NCBI GenBank assembly: GCA_913031555.1
Contig: CAJWDO010000081.1
Span: 1-7,245, forward strand
Length of the DNA stretch: 7,245 bases
From: an uncultured Alphaproteobacteria bacterium
GTDB taxonomy: Bacteria > Pseudomonadota > Alphaproteobacteria > Puniceispirillales > Puniceispirillaceae
Direction of reading: 5' to 3'
Made by a program: the position numbers and the translations under genes. Below, piece after piece: positions 1 to 7,245 of this stretch. Each line of letters begins with the position of its first letter. Position 1 is the stretch's first letter. The notes under the pieces are model-generated. The model saw nothing but the letters and a program-made list of their open reading frames with translations, searched no databases and was not told where the DNA came from.

Positions 1-1120
<1,120 letters not shown>

Positions 1121-1127
1121 CGATCCG

Positions 1128-3212
1128 TTACCCCTCTAGTCTGGAGAAATCCGCGACCCGTTGCATGGCCTGTCTGACCATGGCCAGAAGACCGAGGCGG
1201 TTCAATCTTGTCGCCGCGTCGTCATGATTGACCACGACGCCATCAAAGAACCTGTCGATCGGCTGACGCAGGCCACCAAGCGACTGCATTACAGCAAGAA
1301 GCTCGTCACGGGTCTGCATCTGCGTGCCGGGCTCCGGCAGCGCGCCAAGCGCCGCATGAAGTCCGGTTTCGGCATCCTCGACAAACAGGTGTGGGTCTGA
1401 AGTGGGGGAAAACACCTGTTTGGTCTTGCTTTCTTCGGCCTCGAGAATACTTGCCGCGCGACGCCAGCCGGCCACAAGGCCCGCACCGTCATCACCGGCA
1501 AGAAAGGTGGACAGGGCCGCTGCCCGGTCGGCAAGGCCCAGAATGTCATCATGGCCCAGCCCGGTGCCGTCACCAAGCGCCGCCGCGACAACATCATGGG
1601 CAAGGCCGGTTTCGCGAAGGCTGACACGCAGCCTCTCGCGAATGAACGGCTCAAGTTCGGGGTCAGGCGCGGCGAAACCATGCGCGGCGGCGGCCTTGGC
1701 CAAGACCGGCAGAAGCGGCATTCTGATCCGCGCCTCGAGAATGATCCTGATGATGCCAAGCGCGGCACGGCGCAGCGCAAACGGGTCCTTCGACCCGGTC
1801 GGCCTGGCACCAACGCCAAAGAACCCGACAAGGCTGTCGATCTTGTCGGCAAGCGAGACAACGCATCCCTCGGGGCTGGCAGGCAGGGCATCGGACGGAC
1901 CCTGCGGGCGGTAATGCGCCGCGACGGCTTCGGCGACGGCATCCGCCTCGCCATCATTGCGGGCGTAATAGCCCCCCATGATGCCCTGCAATTCAGGAAA
2001 TTCACCAACCATGCCGGTGACAAGATCGCCCTTGGCAAGACGGGCCGCGCGCACCGCCATATCGGCATCGCATCCGTCAACAGAGGGCGCCATCGCGCCG
2101 GCGAGTTTCTCGAGCCGTGCCACCTTGTCAGCAACGCTGCCAAGCCCATCATAGAAGGTGACATCAGCGAGCTTCGACAATCGTGATTCAAGATTGTTCT
2201 GGTTGTCCTCCTGCCAGAAGAATTCGGCATCGGCCAGCCGCGCCCGCAATACCCGCTGATTGCCGGCAAGAATCACCGCGTCGCGCTTCACATCGGCCAG
2301 CCTGTTGCTGATCACGACAAAGCCGGGTTGCAGGGCGTTGTCGGCGTCGCCGGTTGTCAGATATTTCTGATGTGTGCGGATCGACGCCTCAAGCACTTCG
2401 TCAGGCAGTGCCATGAACCTGTCCTCAATGGCACCAAACAACGGCGTTGGCCATTCGACAAGGCCGCATATCTCATCAATCAGCGCCTCGTTCGGGCGCA
2501 GCACCGACCCGGCCCCTGCTGCCAGATCGGTCGCCCCATCCAGGATCGCCTGCCGACGTTCGGCCCGGTCGACCATGACATGGGCAGAGCGAAGTCGCGC
2601 CACATAGTCGCCAGCGCCAGTGATGCCGGCAAGGTCGATATCATACGGGCTTTCAAAATAATGGCCACGGCTTGCCATGGTGAAATCCAGAGTGGCCCCA
2701 CCAAGGTCAAGTTCGCCGGCAAGCGCCGCGCCACCAAACAACAGATTGACGCGGTGCAGCGGCCGCACCCAGCGGAACCGTGTGCCGCCCCATCGCTGGC
2801 TCTTCGGCCAGGGAAACTCTGTCAGGACGCCGCTGACCATGGCAGGCAGCAGGGTGGCGGCATCAACGCCCTTTTTCTCTATCCTGGCGAACAGGAAGCG
2901 ACCCTTCGGCGTATCTTCCTCGACAAGCTGGTCGCGGTTAAGACCAGTGGATTTCAGGAACCCGTCGATGGCCTTGTCAGGCGCATCGGCACGCGGGCCA
3001 CGGCGCTCCTCGCTGATATCAGGCTGACGTTCGGCAACATCATCGACGTAAAGCGCCAGATGACGCGGCGCCACAAACCCGCGCGCGGTGCCATGCGAAA
3101 GTCCGGCATCATCAAGCCGTGTCAGCATCATCCGCTGCAAATCGGCCATCGCACGGGGCTGCATACGGGCGGGGATCTCCTCGCAGATGATTTCGATCAG
3201 AAGGTCAGCCAT
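1128..3212 (-). CDS. glyS: glycine--tRNA ligase beta subunit
   Basis: This is the large subunit of the bacterial alpha2beta2 glycyl-tRNA synthetase. It contributes tRNA recognition, while GlyQ carries the aminoacylation core. The 694-residue product is normal for the family. It opens with ADLLIEIICEEIPARMQ, a hallmark N-terminus. It contains RTHQKYLTT (about 279-287), FPELQGIMGGYYAR (405-418) and a conserved block with DKIDSLVGFFGVGARPTGSK (456-475), and ends in a DALR-like anticodon-binding region (about 632-694) including FFDGVVVNHDD. The frame is open up to 3296, but the ATG at 3212 is chosen: it gives the conserved N-terminus and has a strong GGGAGGTGAGA site immediately upstream. The first 8 bases overlap the end of glyQ, which suggests translational coupling that would keep the subunits balanced. 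ppdK follows after 7 bases. Confidence 0.98.
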   Translation of the reverse strand: MADLLIEIICEEIPARMQPRAMADLQRMMLTRLDDAGLSHGTARGFVAPRHLALYVDDVAERQPDISEERRGPRADAPDKAIDGFLKSTGLNRDQLVEEDTPKGRFLFARIEKKGVDAATLLPAMVSGVLTEFPWPKSQRWGGTRFRWVRPLHRVNLLFGGAALAGELDLGGATLDFTMASRGHYFESPYDIDLAGITGAGDYVARLRSAHVMVDRAERRQAILDGATDLAAGAGSVLRPNEALIDEICGLVEWPTPLFGAIEDRFMALPDEVLEASIRTHQKYLTTGDADNALQPGFVVISNRLADVKRDAVILAGNQRVLRARLADAEFFWQEDNQNNLESRLSKLADVTFYDGLGSVADKVARLEKLAGAMAPSVDGCDADMAVRAARLAKGDLVTGMVGEFPELQGIMGGYYARNDGEADAVAEAVAAHYRPQGPSDALPASPEGCVVSLADKIDSLVGFFGVGARPTGSKDPFALRRAALGIIRIILEARIRMPLLPVLAKAAAAHGFAAPDPELEPFIRERLRVSLRETGLAHDVVAAALGDGTGLGHDDILGLADRAAALSTFLAGDDGAGLVAGWRRAASILEAEESKTKQVFSPTSDPHLFVEDAETGLHAALGALPEPGTQMQTRDELLAVMQSLGGLRQPIDRFFDGVVVNHDDAATRLNRLGLLAMVRQAMQRVADFSRLEG

Positions 3213-4134
3213 TCTCACCTCCCGATGTCTTGTCATCGCCGTCCTGCCCGATCCAGGCCTCGCAGCAACCGCGCGAAAGCGCCCGCACGCGGCCAATATA
3301 CGCGGCGCGTTCAGTCACCGAAATAACCCCGCGGGCGTCAAGAAGGTTGAACAGGTGGCTAGCCTTCATGCACTGGTCATAGGCCGGAAGGGCCAGCGGC
3401 GGGCTTGCGGCCAGCAACCTGTTACATTCATCCTCGGCGTCCCGGAAATGCTGGAGCAGCATATCCGTCTCGGCGTGGTTGAAATTCCAGTCCGAGAATT
3501 CAACCTCTGCACGATGGAAAATATCGCCATAGCACTTGCCACCCCGGTCGCCGGGTACCCCGTCCCAGTCGAGGTCATAAACATTCTCGACCCCCTGGAT
3601 GAACATGGCCAGCCGTTCCAGACCGTAGGTTAGTTCCAGCGGCACCGGATCGCATTCCAGACCACCAACCTGCTGGAAATAGGTGAATTGCGAGACCTCC
3701 ATGCCATCGCACCAAACCTCCCAGCCCAGCCCCCAGGCGCCAAGCGTCGGTGATTCCCAATCATCCTCGACAAAGCGGATATCGTGGGCGGCAGGATCAA
3801 GGCCGATGGCGGCAAGACTGCCCATATAGAGCGCCTGCGAATCCGGCGGTGATGGCTTGAAGATCGTCTGGAACTGGTAGTAGTGCTGCAGCCGGTTCGG
3901 GTTCTCGCCGAAACGCCCGTCAGTCGGGCGGCGCGAGGGTTGAACATAGGCGGCACGCCAATGGTAATCCGGGCCGAGCGACCGCAGCGTCGTCGCCGGA
4001 TGAAAGGTGCCGGCGCCGACCTCCATATCATAGGGCTGCAGGATCACTGCGCCCTTCTCTGCCCAGTATGCCTGAAGCTTGAGAATGATGGACTGGAAGT
4101 CCAACCCGGGCTGGGTCGTAAAGGTTTTGGCCAT
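3205..4134 (-). CDS. glyQ: glycine--tRNA ligase alpha subunit
   Basis: This is the catalytic subunit of the heterotetrameric class II glycyl-tRNA synthetase, which activates glycine with ATP and charges tRNA-Gly. It has 309 residues, typical of the family. Diagnostic stretches are VILQPYDMEVGAGTFHP (about 30-46), the motif-2 region YVQPSRRPTDGRFGENPN (63-80) followed by RLQHYYQFQ, AWGLGWEVWCDGMEVSQF (133-150), and the motif-3-like LTYGLERLAMFIQGVENVY (168-186). The ATG at 4134 gives the expected length and N-terminus, but no good Shine-Dalgarno sequence precedes it. glyS begins inside its last codons (8-base overlap), as expected for a subunit pair. About 89 bases separate it from the small gene upstream, so it may start its own transcript. 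No T-box or other riboswitch is visible in that short leader. Confidence 0.98.
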   Translation of the reverse strand: MAKTFTTQPGLDFQSIILKLQAYWAEKGAVILQPYDMEVGAGTFHPATTLRSLGPDYHWRAAYVQPSRRPTDGRFGENPNRLQHYYQFQTIFKPSPPDSQALYMGSLAAIGLDPAAHDIRFVEDDWESPTLGAWGLGWEVWCDGMEVSQFTYFQQVGGLECDPVPLELTYGLERLAMFIQGVENVYDLDWDGVPGDRGGKCYGDIFHRAEVEFSDWNFNHAETDMLLQHFRDAEDECNRLLAASPPLALPAYDQCMKASHLFNLLDARGVISVTERAAYIGRVRALSRGCCEAWIGQDGDDKTSGGENG

Positions 4135-4223
4135 CCGGCGATTTTCCGATGAATAGATGCCCGCAAATTAGCCGCAAAACGGGACGAAATGCAATATGTT
4201 GAATCCGCGCAGGCGGCAATGGG
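4135..4223 (-). promoter_or_regulatory. glyQ upstream region with a weak candidate promoter
   Basis: This 89-base gap is more AT-rich than its surroundings. On the minus strand it holds TTGCAT (about 4194-4189) and, 16 bases further on, GCTAAT (4172-4167), a possible -35/-10 pair that would leave a leader of about 25 bases before glyQ. The matches are mediocre (3/6 and 4/6 to the sigma-70 consensus). A small CCGC-CTGC-GCGG hairpin could form just after the preceding gene, but it has no T-tract and is not a convincing terminator. Confidence 0.3.
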
Positions 4224-4451
4224 TCAGGAGATGTAGGGACAGCTCTCGCGCTCGCATGGCTCGCCCGCCACCCAGGCACGGCAGACCGCGCACTCCTCGA
4301 GATCGAGCGCACCGTTGCCGGTGCGGTCCCCGGGCTTGTCGGGCGGTGCGTCGCGCGGGCCGCCACCGCGCCGCTCCAGCAGGCGGAATCCCATCCAGAC
4401 GGCCCACAACACGGCACCAAGGGCAAGAAGCTTGGGAAGCGAGGGTATCAT
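4224..4451 (-). CDS. small predicted membrane-anchored protein with four C-terminal cysteines
   Basis: This is a 75-residue protein of unknown function that I cannot assign to a named family with confidence. Seen: one hydrophobic segment near the N-terminus (about residues 5-22, LPKLLALGAVLWAVWMGF), then basic LLERR, a Gly/Pro/Asp-rich linker (about 29-48), and a C-terminal ECAVCRAWVAGEPCERESCP block. Its cysteines at 54, 57, 66 and 71 give the spacing CxxC-x8-C-x4-C. The pattern suggests a small metal-binding knuckle, with the positive-inside rule placing the tail in the cytoplasm; both points are inference. It resembles in layout short membrane-anchored CxxC proteins found beside housekeeping genes in proteobacteria. 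The ATG at 4451 is chosen because GTGGAG lies about 10 bases upstream; the frame extends to a TTG at 4499, but that would run into the tandem repeat. It sits between the S49 peptidase gene and glyQ, in the same direction. Confidence 0.72.
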   Translation of the reverse strand: MIPSLPKLLALGAVLWAVWMGFRLLERRGGGPRDAPPDKPGDRTGNGALDLEECAVCRAWVAGEPCERESCPYIS

Positions 4452-4471
4452 CGACGCGAATCTCCACTTTT

Positions 4472-4535
4472 CAGGCCAGTCAATTTCCAGGCCAGTCAAT
4501 TTCCAGGCCAGTCAATTTCTAGGCCAGTTACTTTT
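4472..4535. repeat. 16-base tandem repeat, three perfect copies plus one degenerate copy
   Basis: The unit caggccagtcaatttc (plus strand) occurs exactly at 4472-4487, 4488-4503 and 4504-4519, followed by a diverged copy, taggccagttactttt, at 4520-4535. On the transcribed minus strand the unit reads GAAATTGACTGGCCTG. It fills most of the 97-base gap between the S49 gene stop and the small four-cysteine gene, ending about 20 bases before the latter's start codon. A 16-base period is not a multiple of three, which agrees with it being non-coding. Each perfect unit contains TTGACT, a 5/6 match to a -35 hexamer, but no -10 hexamer at the right spacing was found. It may be simple slippage-generated sequence or iterated binding sites. 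Confidence 0.95.
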
Positions 4536-4548
4536 TGTGCATGTCGGA

Positions 4549-5427
4549 TCATAGACCGTATCGCGACAGGTGCGCGCGCTCAACCGCCAGTTCGACAGCC
4601 TCGTCAACGGCCCGCGCCGCCACCGCGCCGCCAATGGCATGGCCAAAAGCGCCTGGCAGCCCACCAACGCCGCCAAACAGGCGTTTTTTCGGCTGGATCG
4701 AGAGCAGATCAACCGACTCGCCAAAGCGTTCGGTCACCAGCCGCCGACATTCCCCGATACCGTCAATCAGGCCAAGTTCAACCGCCTGCTGGCCAGTCCA
4801 GAAGGCACCGCTGAACAGGTCATCATGATCGCCGGTCAGCTTGCCGCCGCGCCGTTCGACAATATGGTCGATGAATTGCCGGTGGATTTCCAGTTGCAGT
4901 GATTTCAGTCGTTCGACATCGCGGTCCGATTCTGGCTGGAACGGGTCGAGAATCATTTTGTTGTCGCCGGCGGTATAGACCCGCCGGTCGATGCCGATGC
5001 GCTCGATCGCCCGGTCAAAGCCGAAACCGGCAGACACAACGCCGATCGAACCGATGATCGAAGCCGGGTTGGCATAGATTTCGTCGGCACTGGCGGCAAG
5101 CCAGTAACCGCCGCTGGCGGCCACATCCTCGCAAAAGGCAAGTACCGGCACATTGGCCTTGCGGGCAAGGTCGCGGACCCGCTGCCCGATCAGCGAAGAC
5201 TGTACAGGCGAGCCGCCCGGGGAATTGATGATCAGAGCCACCGCCTTGGCATTCCTGATGGAAAATGCCTTTTTCAGCTGCGGTTCAACAGCCTCAAGCG
5301 AGATGCCACGCCGCAATCCACCGCCGCTGGCGATCACGCCCGACAGCCGCACCACCGGTACAACAGCGCGTCGACGACGCCAGAACATCAACCGCGACAA
5401 CACCCCGCTAGGCCCCGCCACCGGCAT
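4549..5427 (-). CDS. S49 family serine peptidase (short SppA/SohB type)
   Basis: A serine-lysine dyad peptidase of the S49 (ClpP/crotonase-like fold) family, whose members degrade cleaved signal peptides or other membrane-associated peptides. With the ATG at 5427 it has 292 residues, the single-domain short form rather than the two-domain E. coli SppA. Visible are the core strand VALIINSPGGSP (about 63-74), the nucleophile motif DVAASGGYWLAASADEIYA (Ser105), SIIGSIGVV, and the general-base region RVYTAGDNKMILDPF (Lys157). The Ser-to-Lys distance of 52 residues matches short bacterial SppA proteins. There is no clear signal peptide or transmembrane helix; the N-terminus has only a basic FWRRRR patch before VVPVVRLSGVI, so it may be cytoplasmic or peripheral. 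The first 20 bases overlap the methyltransferase gene, implying translational coupling. A TTG at 5451 would add eight residues; no clear ribosome-binding site decides between the starts. Substrate is unknown. Confidence 0.93.
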   Translation of the reverse strand: MPVAGPSGVLSRLMFWRRRRAVVPVVRLSGVIASGGGLRRGISLEAVEPQLKKAFSIRNAKAVALIINSPGGSPVQSSLIGQRVRDLARKANVPVLAFCEDVAASGGYWLAASADEIYANPASIIGSIGVVSAGFGFDRAIERIGIDRRVYTAGDNKMILDPFQPESDRDVERLKSLQLEIHRQFIDHIVERRGGKLTGDHDDLFSGAFWTGQQAVELGLIDGIGECRRLVTERFGESVDLLSIQPKKRLFGGVGGLPGAFGHAIGGAVAARAVDEAVELAVERAHLSRYGL

Positions 5428-6241
5428 CGCCGCGCCGCCGCATTTCGACAAGCGGGCGCGCCGGATGAATGACTGGCAACGTCGTGCCGCCCATCACCTG
5501 TTCGGCGGCATCGGTGAAACCGCCATCATCGCGGTGCAGGACAAGCCCCGGAAGAACGGCGCCCGGGCCGGTAACATCGCGGCGAACCTGAACAATCACG
5601 CGGCCTGCCGGGCTGGAATGGCGTGGCCATAGCGGAAACAGAACAGCCTCGCCGGCGCCGTTGGCGTCAAACAGGCTGATCAGTTCCGGCACCCGGTCGG
5701 CACGGCAGATAAAGGTGATCTTGGCCCGCGGCTTGGCGGCCCAGACCGCCGCCTTAACCCAGTCCTCCATTTCGGTATTGTCACCCATATGCGCCATCGC
5801 ACGGGCCTCGTTCCGCGGCTTTGTGCCGTGTGAATTGTGATAGGGCGGGTTGCTGACAACATGGTCAAAGCTGCCGGCAAGAACCGGCGGCAACTCACGA
5901 ATATCCGTGGTCAGCACGCGCACCCTGTTGGCAAAGCCGTTTATGGCGGCGTTTTCCCCGGCGATCGCGGCAAGATCGCCATGCTTCTCGACAGCCGTGA
6001 CCTGGATTTCGCGCAGCCGGTGCGCCATGCACAGGCAGACGCCGCCGACACCGGCGCCAAGATCGAGGATGCGTCCGCTGTCAGTGGCCACCGACGCTGC
6101 CAGCAGCACGGCATCCGTACCGACGCGATAGCCATCGGCAGGTTGCGTGATCTTGACCGCCTCGTTCAGCAGATGGTCATGCGTGACCTGCATCATCCGC
6201 ATATCGCTGTCCGCGGCGTCGCTCTTCGCCTTGTCAGTCAT
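5408..6241 (-). CDS. SAM-dependent methyltransferase, TrmN6/YfiC-like (probable tRNA1(Val) A37 N6-methyltransferase family)
   Basis: A 277-residue class I methyltransferase. The block DGYRVGTDAVLLAASV (about 36-51) comes before the SAM-binding motif I RILDLGAGVGGVCL (57-70), the acidic motif-II loop VEKH (84-87) and the catalytic NPPYHNS (131-137). NPPY marks enzymes that methylate exocyclic amino groups of bases. The DGYR-GTDA-LLA lead-in plus NPPYH is the pattern of COG4123 proteins, which include E. coli TrmN6/YfiC, the enzyme that makes m6A37 in tRNA1-Val. The family assignment is firm; the exact tRNA substrate is inferred. The ATG at 6241 has only a weak AGG upstream, and Met14, Met16 or Met17 could be the true start because the first residues are low in conservation. 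It follows the DUF2007 gene by 8 bases and overlaps the S49 gene by 20, so all three probably share a transcript. Confidence 0.9.
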   Translation of the reverse strand: MTDKAKSDAADSDMRMMQVTHDHLLNEAVKITQPADGYRVGTDAVLLAASVATDSGRILDLGAGVGGVCLCMAHRLREIQVTAVEKHGDLAAIAGENAAINGFANRVRVLTTDIRELPPVLAGSFDHVVSNPPYHNSHGTKPRNEARAMAHMGDNTEMEDWVKAAVWAAKPRAKITFICRADRVPELISLFDANGAGEAVLFPLWPRHSSPAGRVIVQVRRDVTGPGAVLPGLVLHRDDGGFTDAAEQVMGGTTLPVIHPARPLVEMRRRGDAGGGA

Positions 6242-6249
6242 GGTTGAAC

Positions 6250-6465
6250 CTAATCATCGTAGAATTCCTCTGCGTCGCGCAGAATCGTCTCAGCCGCCAG
6301 TTTTTGCGCCGGCGATACGGCAAGCCGTCGAGGAAACGCCCCAATCCCGGCCTCTAGCGCCGAAATGTTGCCATCGAACACTTCAGTGTGGATTCCCGAA
6401 TTCGCCAGCAGCGCCTGTAGAAAGGACAGCCGCACGGCATTGGTTGTCCGGACCAGCGTCTTCAT
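6250..6465 (-). CDS. DUF2007 domain-containing protein
   Basis: A 71-residue soluble protein. The sequence MKTLVRTTNAVRLSFLQALL, then GIHTEVFDGNISALEAGIGA and RLAVSPAQKLAAETIL, matches the DUF2007 family: small one-domain proteins (sometimes called putative signal-transducing proteins) with a ferredoxin-like fold related to PII-type domains. Their biochemical role is not established. The ATG at 6465 is chosen because it yields the family's usual length and N-terminus; a TTG at 6483 would add six residues, and the ribosome-binding site is weak for both. It is first in the minus-strand run, 8 bases ahead of the methyltransferase gene and divergent from the polyprenyl synthase gene. Confidence 0.88.
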   Translation of the reverse strand: MKTLVRTTNAVRLSFLQALLANSGIHTEVFDGNISALEAGIGAFPRRLAVSPAQKLAAETILRDAEEFYDD

Positions 6466-6639
6466 CTCACAGATATGCGCCAAAAGCCCGCATTAGCCAA
6501 GACCTGTCGCAAAAAAACCGCTTTCCGGCCATGCCTGCGGCGAATTGGCAAACCGGCTCCCCGGAAGTTGATTTTACTTGCCCCGGCCGGTGTGACGGCG
6601 ATACTGGTACAATCAAGAAAATCTGGATTTCATCCGAAC
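6466..6639. promoter_or_regulatory. divergent intergenic region between the DUF2007 gene and ispB
   Basis: This 174-base gap must carry promoters for both directions. A run of seven A on the plus strand (6511-6517) and a short AT-rich tract near 6570 stand out from otherwise GC-rich sequence. On the minus side, GGCTAATGCGGGC (6498-6486) lies 20 bases before the DUF2007 start and could contain its -10 element, though no matching -35 was found. No small gene or RNA could be supported here. Confidence 0.55.
6605..6613 (+). promoter_or_regulatory. candidate extended -10 promoter element for ispB
   Basis: TGGTACAAT combines a TGn extension with TACAAT, a 5/6 match to the -10 consensus, on the plus strand. 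Transcription would begin near 6620 and leave a leader of about 20 bases before the ATG at 6640. No recognisable -35 sits 16-18 bases upstream, which is tolerable for an extended -10 promoter. The call rests on motif matching alone. Confidence 0.4.
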
Positions 6640-7245
6640 ATGAAGTCATCTCCCGCCATACCCGCCGGGGCCGAAGCGCCGTCGCTGGAGCCACTTGTCA
6701 CAATGCTGGTGGCCGACATGGAACGGGTCAACGCGACAATCATCGCGCGGATGGACAGCGACATTCCCCTGATCCCGCAGCTTGCCGGTCATCTGATCGC
6801 GGCCGGCGGCAAGCGCATGCGCCCGATGATGACGGTGGCGGGCGCGATGCTGGGAAGCCGTGATGCCGCCGCGCGCGAGCCTGCGATCAAACTGGCGACG
6901 GCAGTTGAGTTCATCCATTCGGCGACGCTTCTGCATGATGATGTGATTGATGAATCGGGCCTTCGACGCGGCCGCGAGACGGCGAATGCGCTGTGGGGGA
7001 ATGATGCCTCGGTACTGGTCGGGGATTTCCTGTTCGCCCGGGCTTTCGAGCTGATGGTCGAGGCCGGCAATCTGACCGTGCTTGGCAGGCTGGCGGCGGC
7101 GGCGGCGCGAATCACCGAGGGCGAGATCAAGCAGATGGCCATTACCGGCCAACCCGATACGGCGTTGCAGGATTATTATGATGTAATCGAGGGCAAGACG
7201 GCGGTGCTGTTTTCCGCCGCCGCGGCGGCCGGGATCGAGATCACC
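6640..7245 (+). CDS. ispB: long-chain polyprenyl diphosphate synthase (octaprenyl/decaprenyl type), N-terminal part (runs off the right edge)
   Basis: A trans-isoprenyl diphosphate synthase that extends farnesyl diphosphate with isopentenyl diphosphate to build the ubiquinone side chain. The frame is open for exactly 202 codons to the window edge, about 60% of a family of roughly 320-340 residues. Seen: AGGKRMRPMM (about 55-64), substrate-binding; EFIHSATLLHDDVIDES (90-106) carrying the first aspartate-rich motif DDxxD (100-104); GDFLFARAFELM (128-139); and DVIEGKTAVLF (181-191). The second aspartate-rich motif lies beyond the edge. The small residue Ala95, five positions before DDxxD, fits long-chain rather than farnesyl/geranylgeranyl synthases. 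Alphaproteobacteria commonly make Q-10, so decaprenyl is the likely product, but chain length cannot be read from this part. The ATG at 6640 lacks a good Shine-Dalgarno; it is preferred because SLEPLVTMLVADMERVN matches the usual N-terminus. Confidence 0.93.
   Translation, partial: MKSSPAIPAGAEAPSLEPLVTMLVADMERVNATIIARMDSDIPLIPQLAGHLIAAGGKRMRPMMTVAGAMLGSRDAAAREPAIKLATAVEFIHSATLLHDDVIDESGLRRGRETANALWGNDASVLVGDFLFARAFELMVEAGNLTVLGRLAAAAARITEGEIKQMAITGQPDTALQDYYDVIEGKTAVLFSAAAAAGIEIT

Noticed and set aside
1551..2186. Plus-strand open frame (211 codons) opposite glyS
   Set aside because: It overlaps conserved glyS coding sequence entirely and shows no recognisable protein features.
1289..2269. 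Minus-strand open frame (326 codons) within glyS in another frame
   Set aside because: Same-strand shadow rich in Arg, Pro and Ser; the overlapping glyS frame is full length and conserved.
2328..3326. Long plus-strand open frame (332 codons) opposite glyS
   Set aside because: It is a shadow of glyS and the 3' end of glyQ, with unnatural composition and no family motifs.
4135..4223. Possible riboswitch or T-box leader ahead of glyQ
   Set aside because: The gap is under 100 bases, lacks T-box or glycine-riboswitch sequence features, and T-boxes are not typical of proteobacteria.
4472..4535. Tandem repeat considered as a CRISPR array
   Set aside because: Units are directly adjacent with no spacers, are only 16 bases long, and there are no cas genes.
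6511..6532. Terminator-like CCG-GAAAG-CGG hairpin followed by seven T on the minus strand
   Set aside because: The stem is only three base pairs and there is no minus-strand gene upstream of it in the window to terminate.

Overview
The window is a compact, GC-rich stretch of ordinary bacterial chromosome. It reads as alphaproteobacterial because of the protein sequences, the gene order (a long-chain polyprenyl diphosphate synthase facing a DUF2007 - tRNA methyltransferase - S49 peptidase - glyQ - glyS - ppdK run) and the separate alpha and beta subunits of glycyl-tRNA synthetase. The genus cannot be determined from the sequence alone.

Layout: seven genes lie on the minus strand and are read from about 6465 down to 1. 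In transcription order they are: a DUF2007 protein (6465-6250); a TrmN6/YfiC-type SAM-dependent methyltransferase (6241-5408); a short SppA/SohB-type S49 serine peptidase (5427-4549); a 75-residue predicted membrane protein with four cysteines (4451-4224); glyQ (4134-3205); glyS (3212-1128); and the first 373 codons of ppdK (1120 to the window edge). One gene lies on the plus strand: the 5' part of an ispB-type octaprenyl/decaprenyl diphosphate synthase (6640 to the right edge), transcribed divergently from the DUF2007 gene across a 174-base intergenic region.

The minus-strand genes are packed tightly. Gaps are 7-8 bases at DUF2007/methyltransferase and glyS/ppdK. There are overlaps of 20 bases (methyltransferase/S49) and 8 bases (glyQ/glyS). 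Two larger breaks, about 97 bases after the S49 gene and about 89 bases before glyQ, flank the small cysteine protein. They suggest two or three transcription units: DUF2007-methyltransferase-S49, then the small gene, then glyQ-glyS-ppdK. The first break holds three perfect copies of a 16-base tandem repeat plus a degenerate fourth.

The biology is largely housekeeping: tRNA charging with glycine, probable tRNA base modification, protein/peptide turnover, pyruvate/phosphoenolpyruvate interconversion and quinone side-chain synthesis. I found no mobile element, CRISPR array, RNA gene, phage gene or defence system, and no convincing new biological system. The items most worth a second look are the 16-base tandem repeat, the small four-cysteine membrane protein beside it, and a GGCTAAT/GCGGGC element shared by the regions just upstream of glyQ and the DUF2007 gene.
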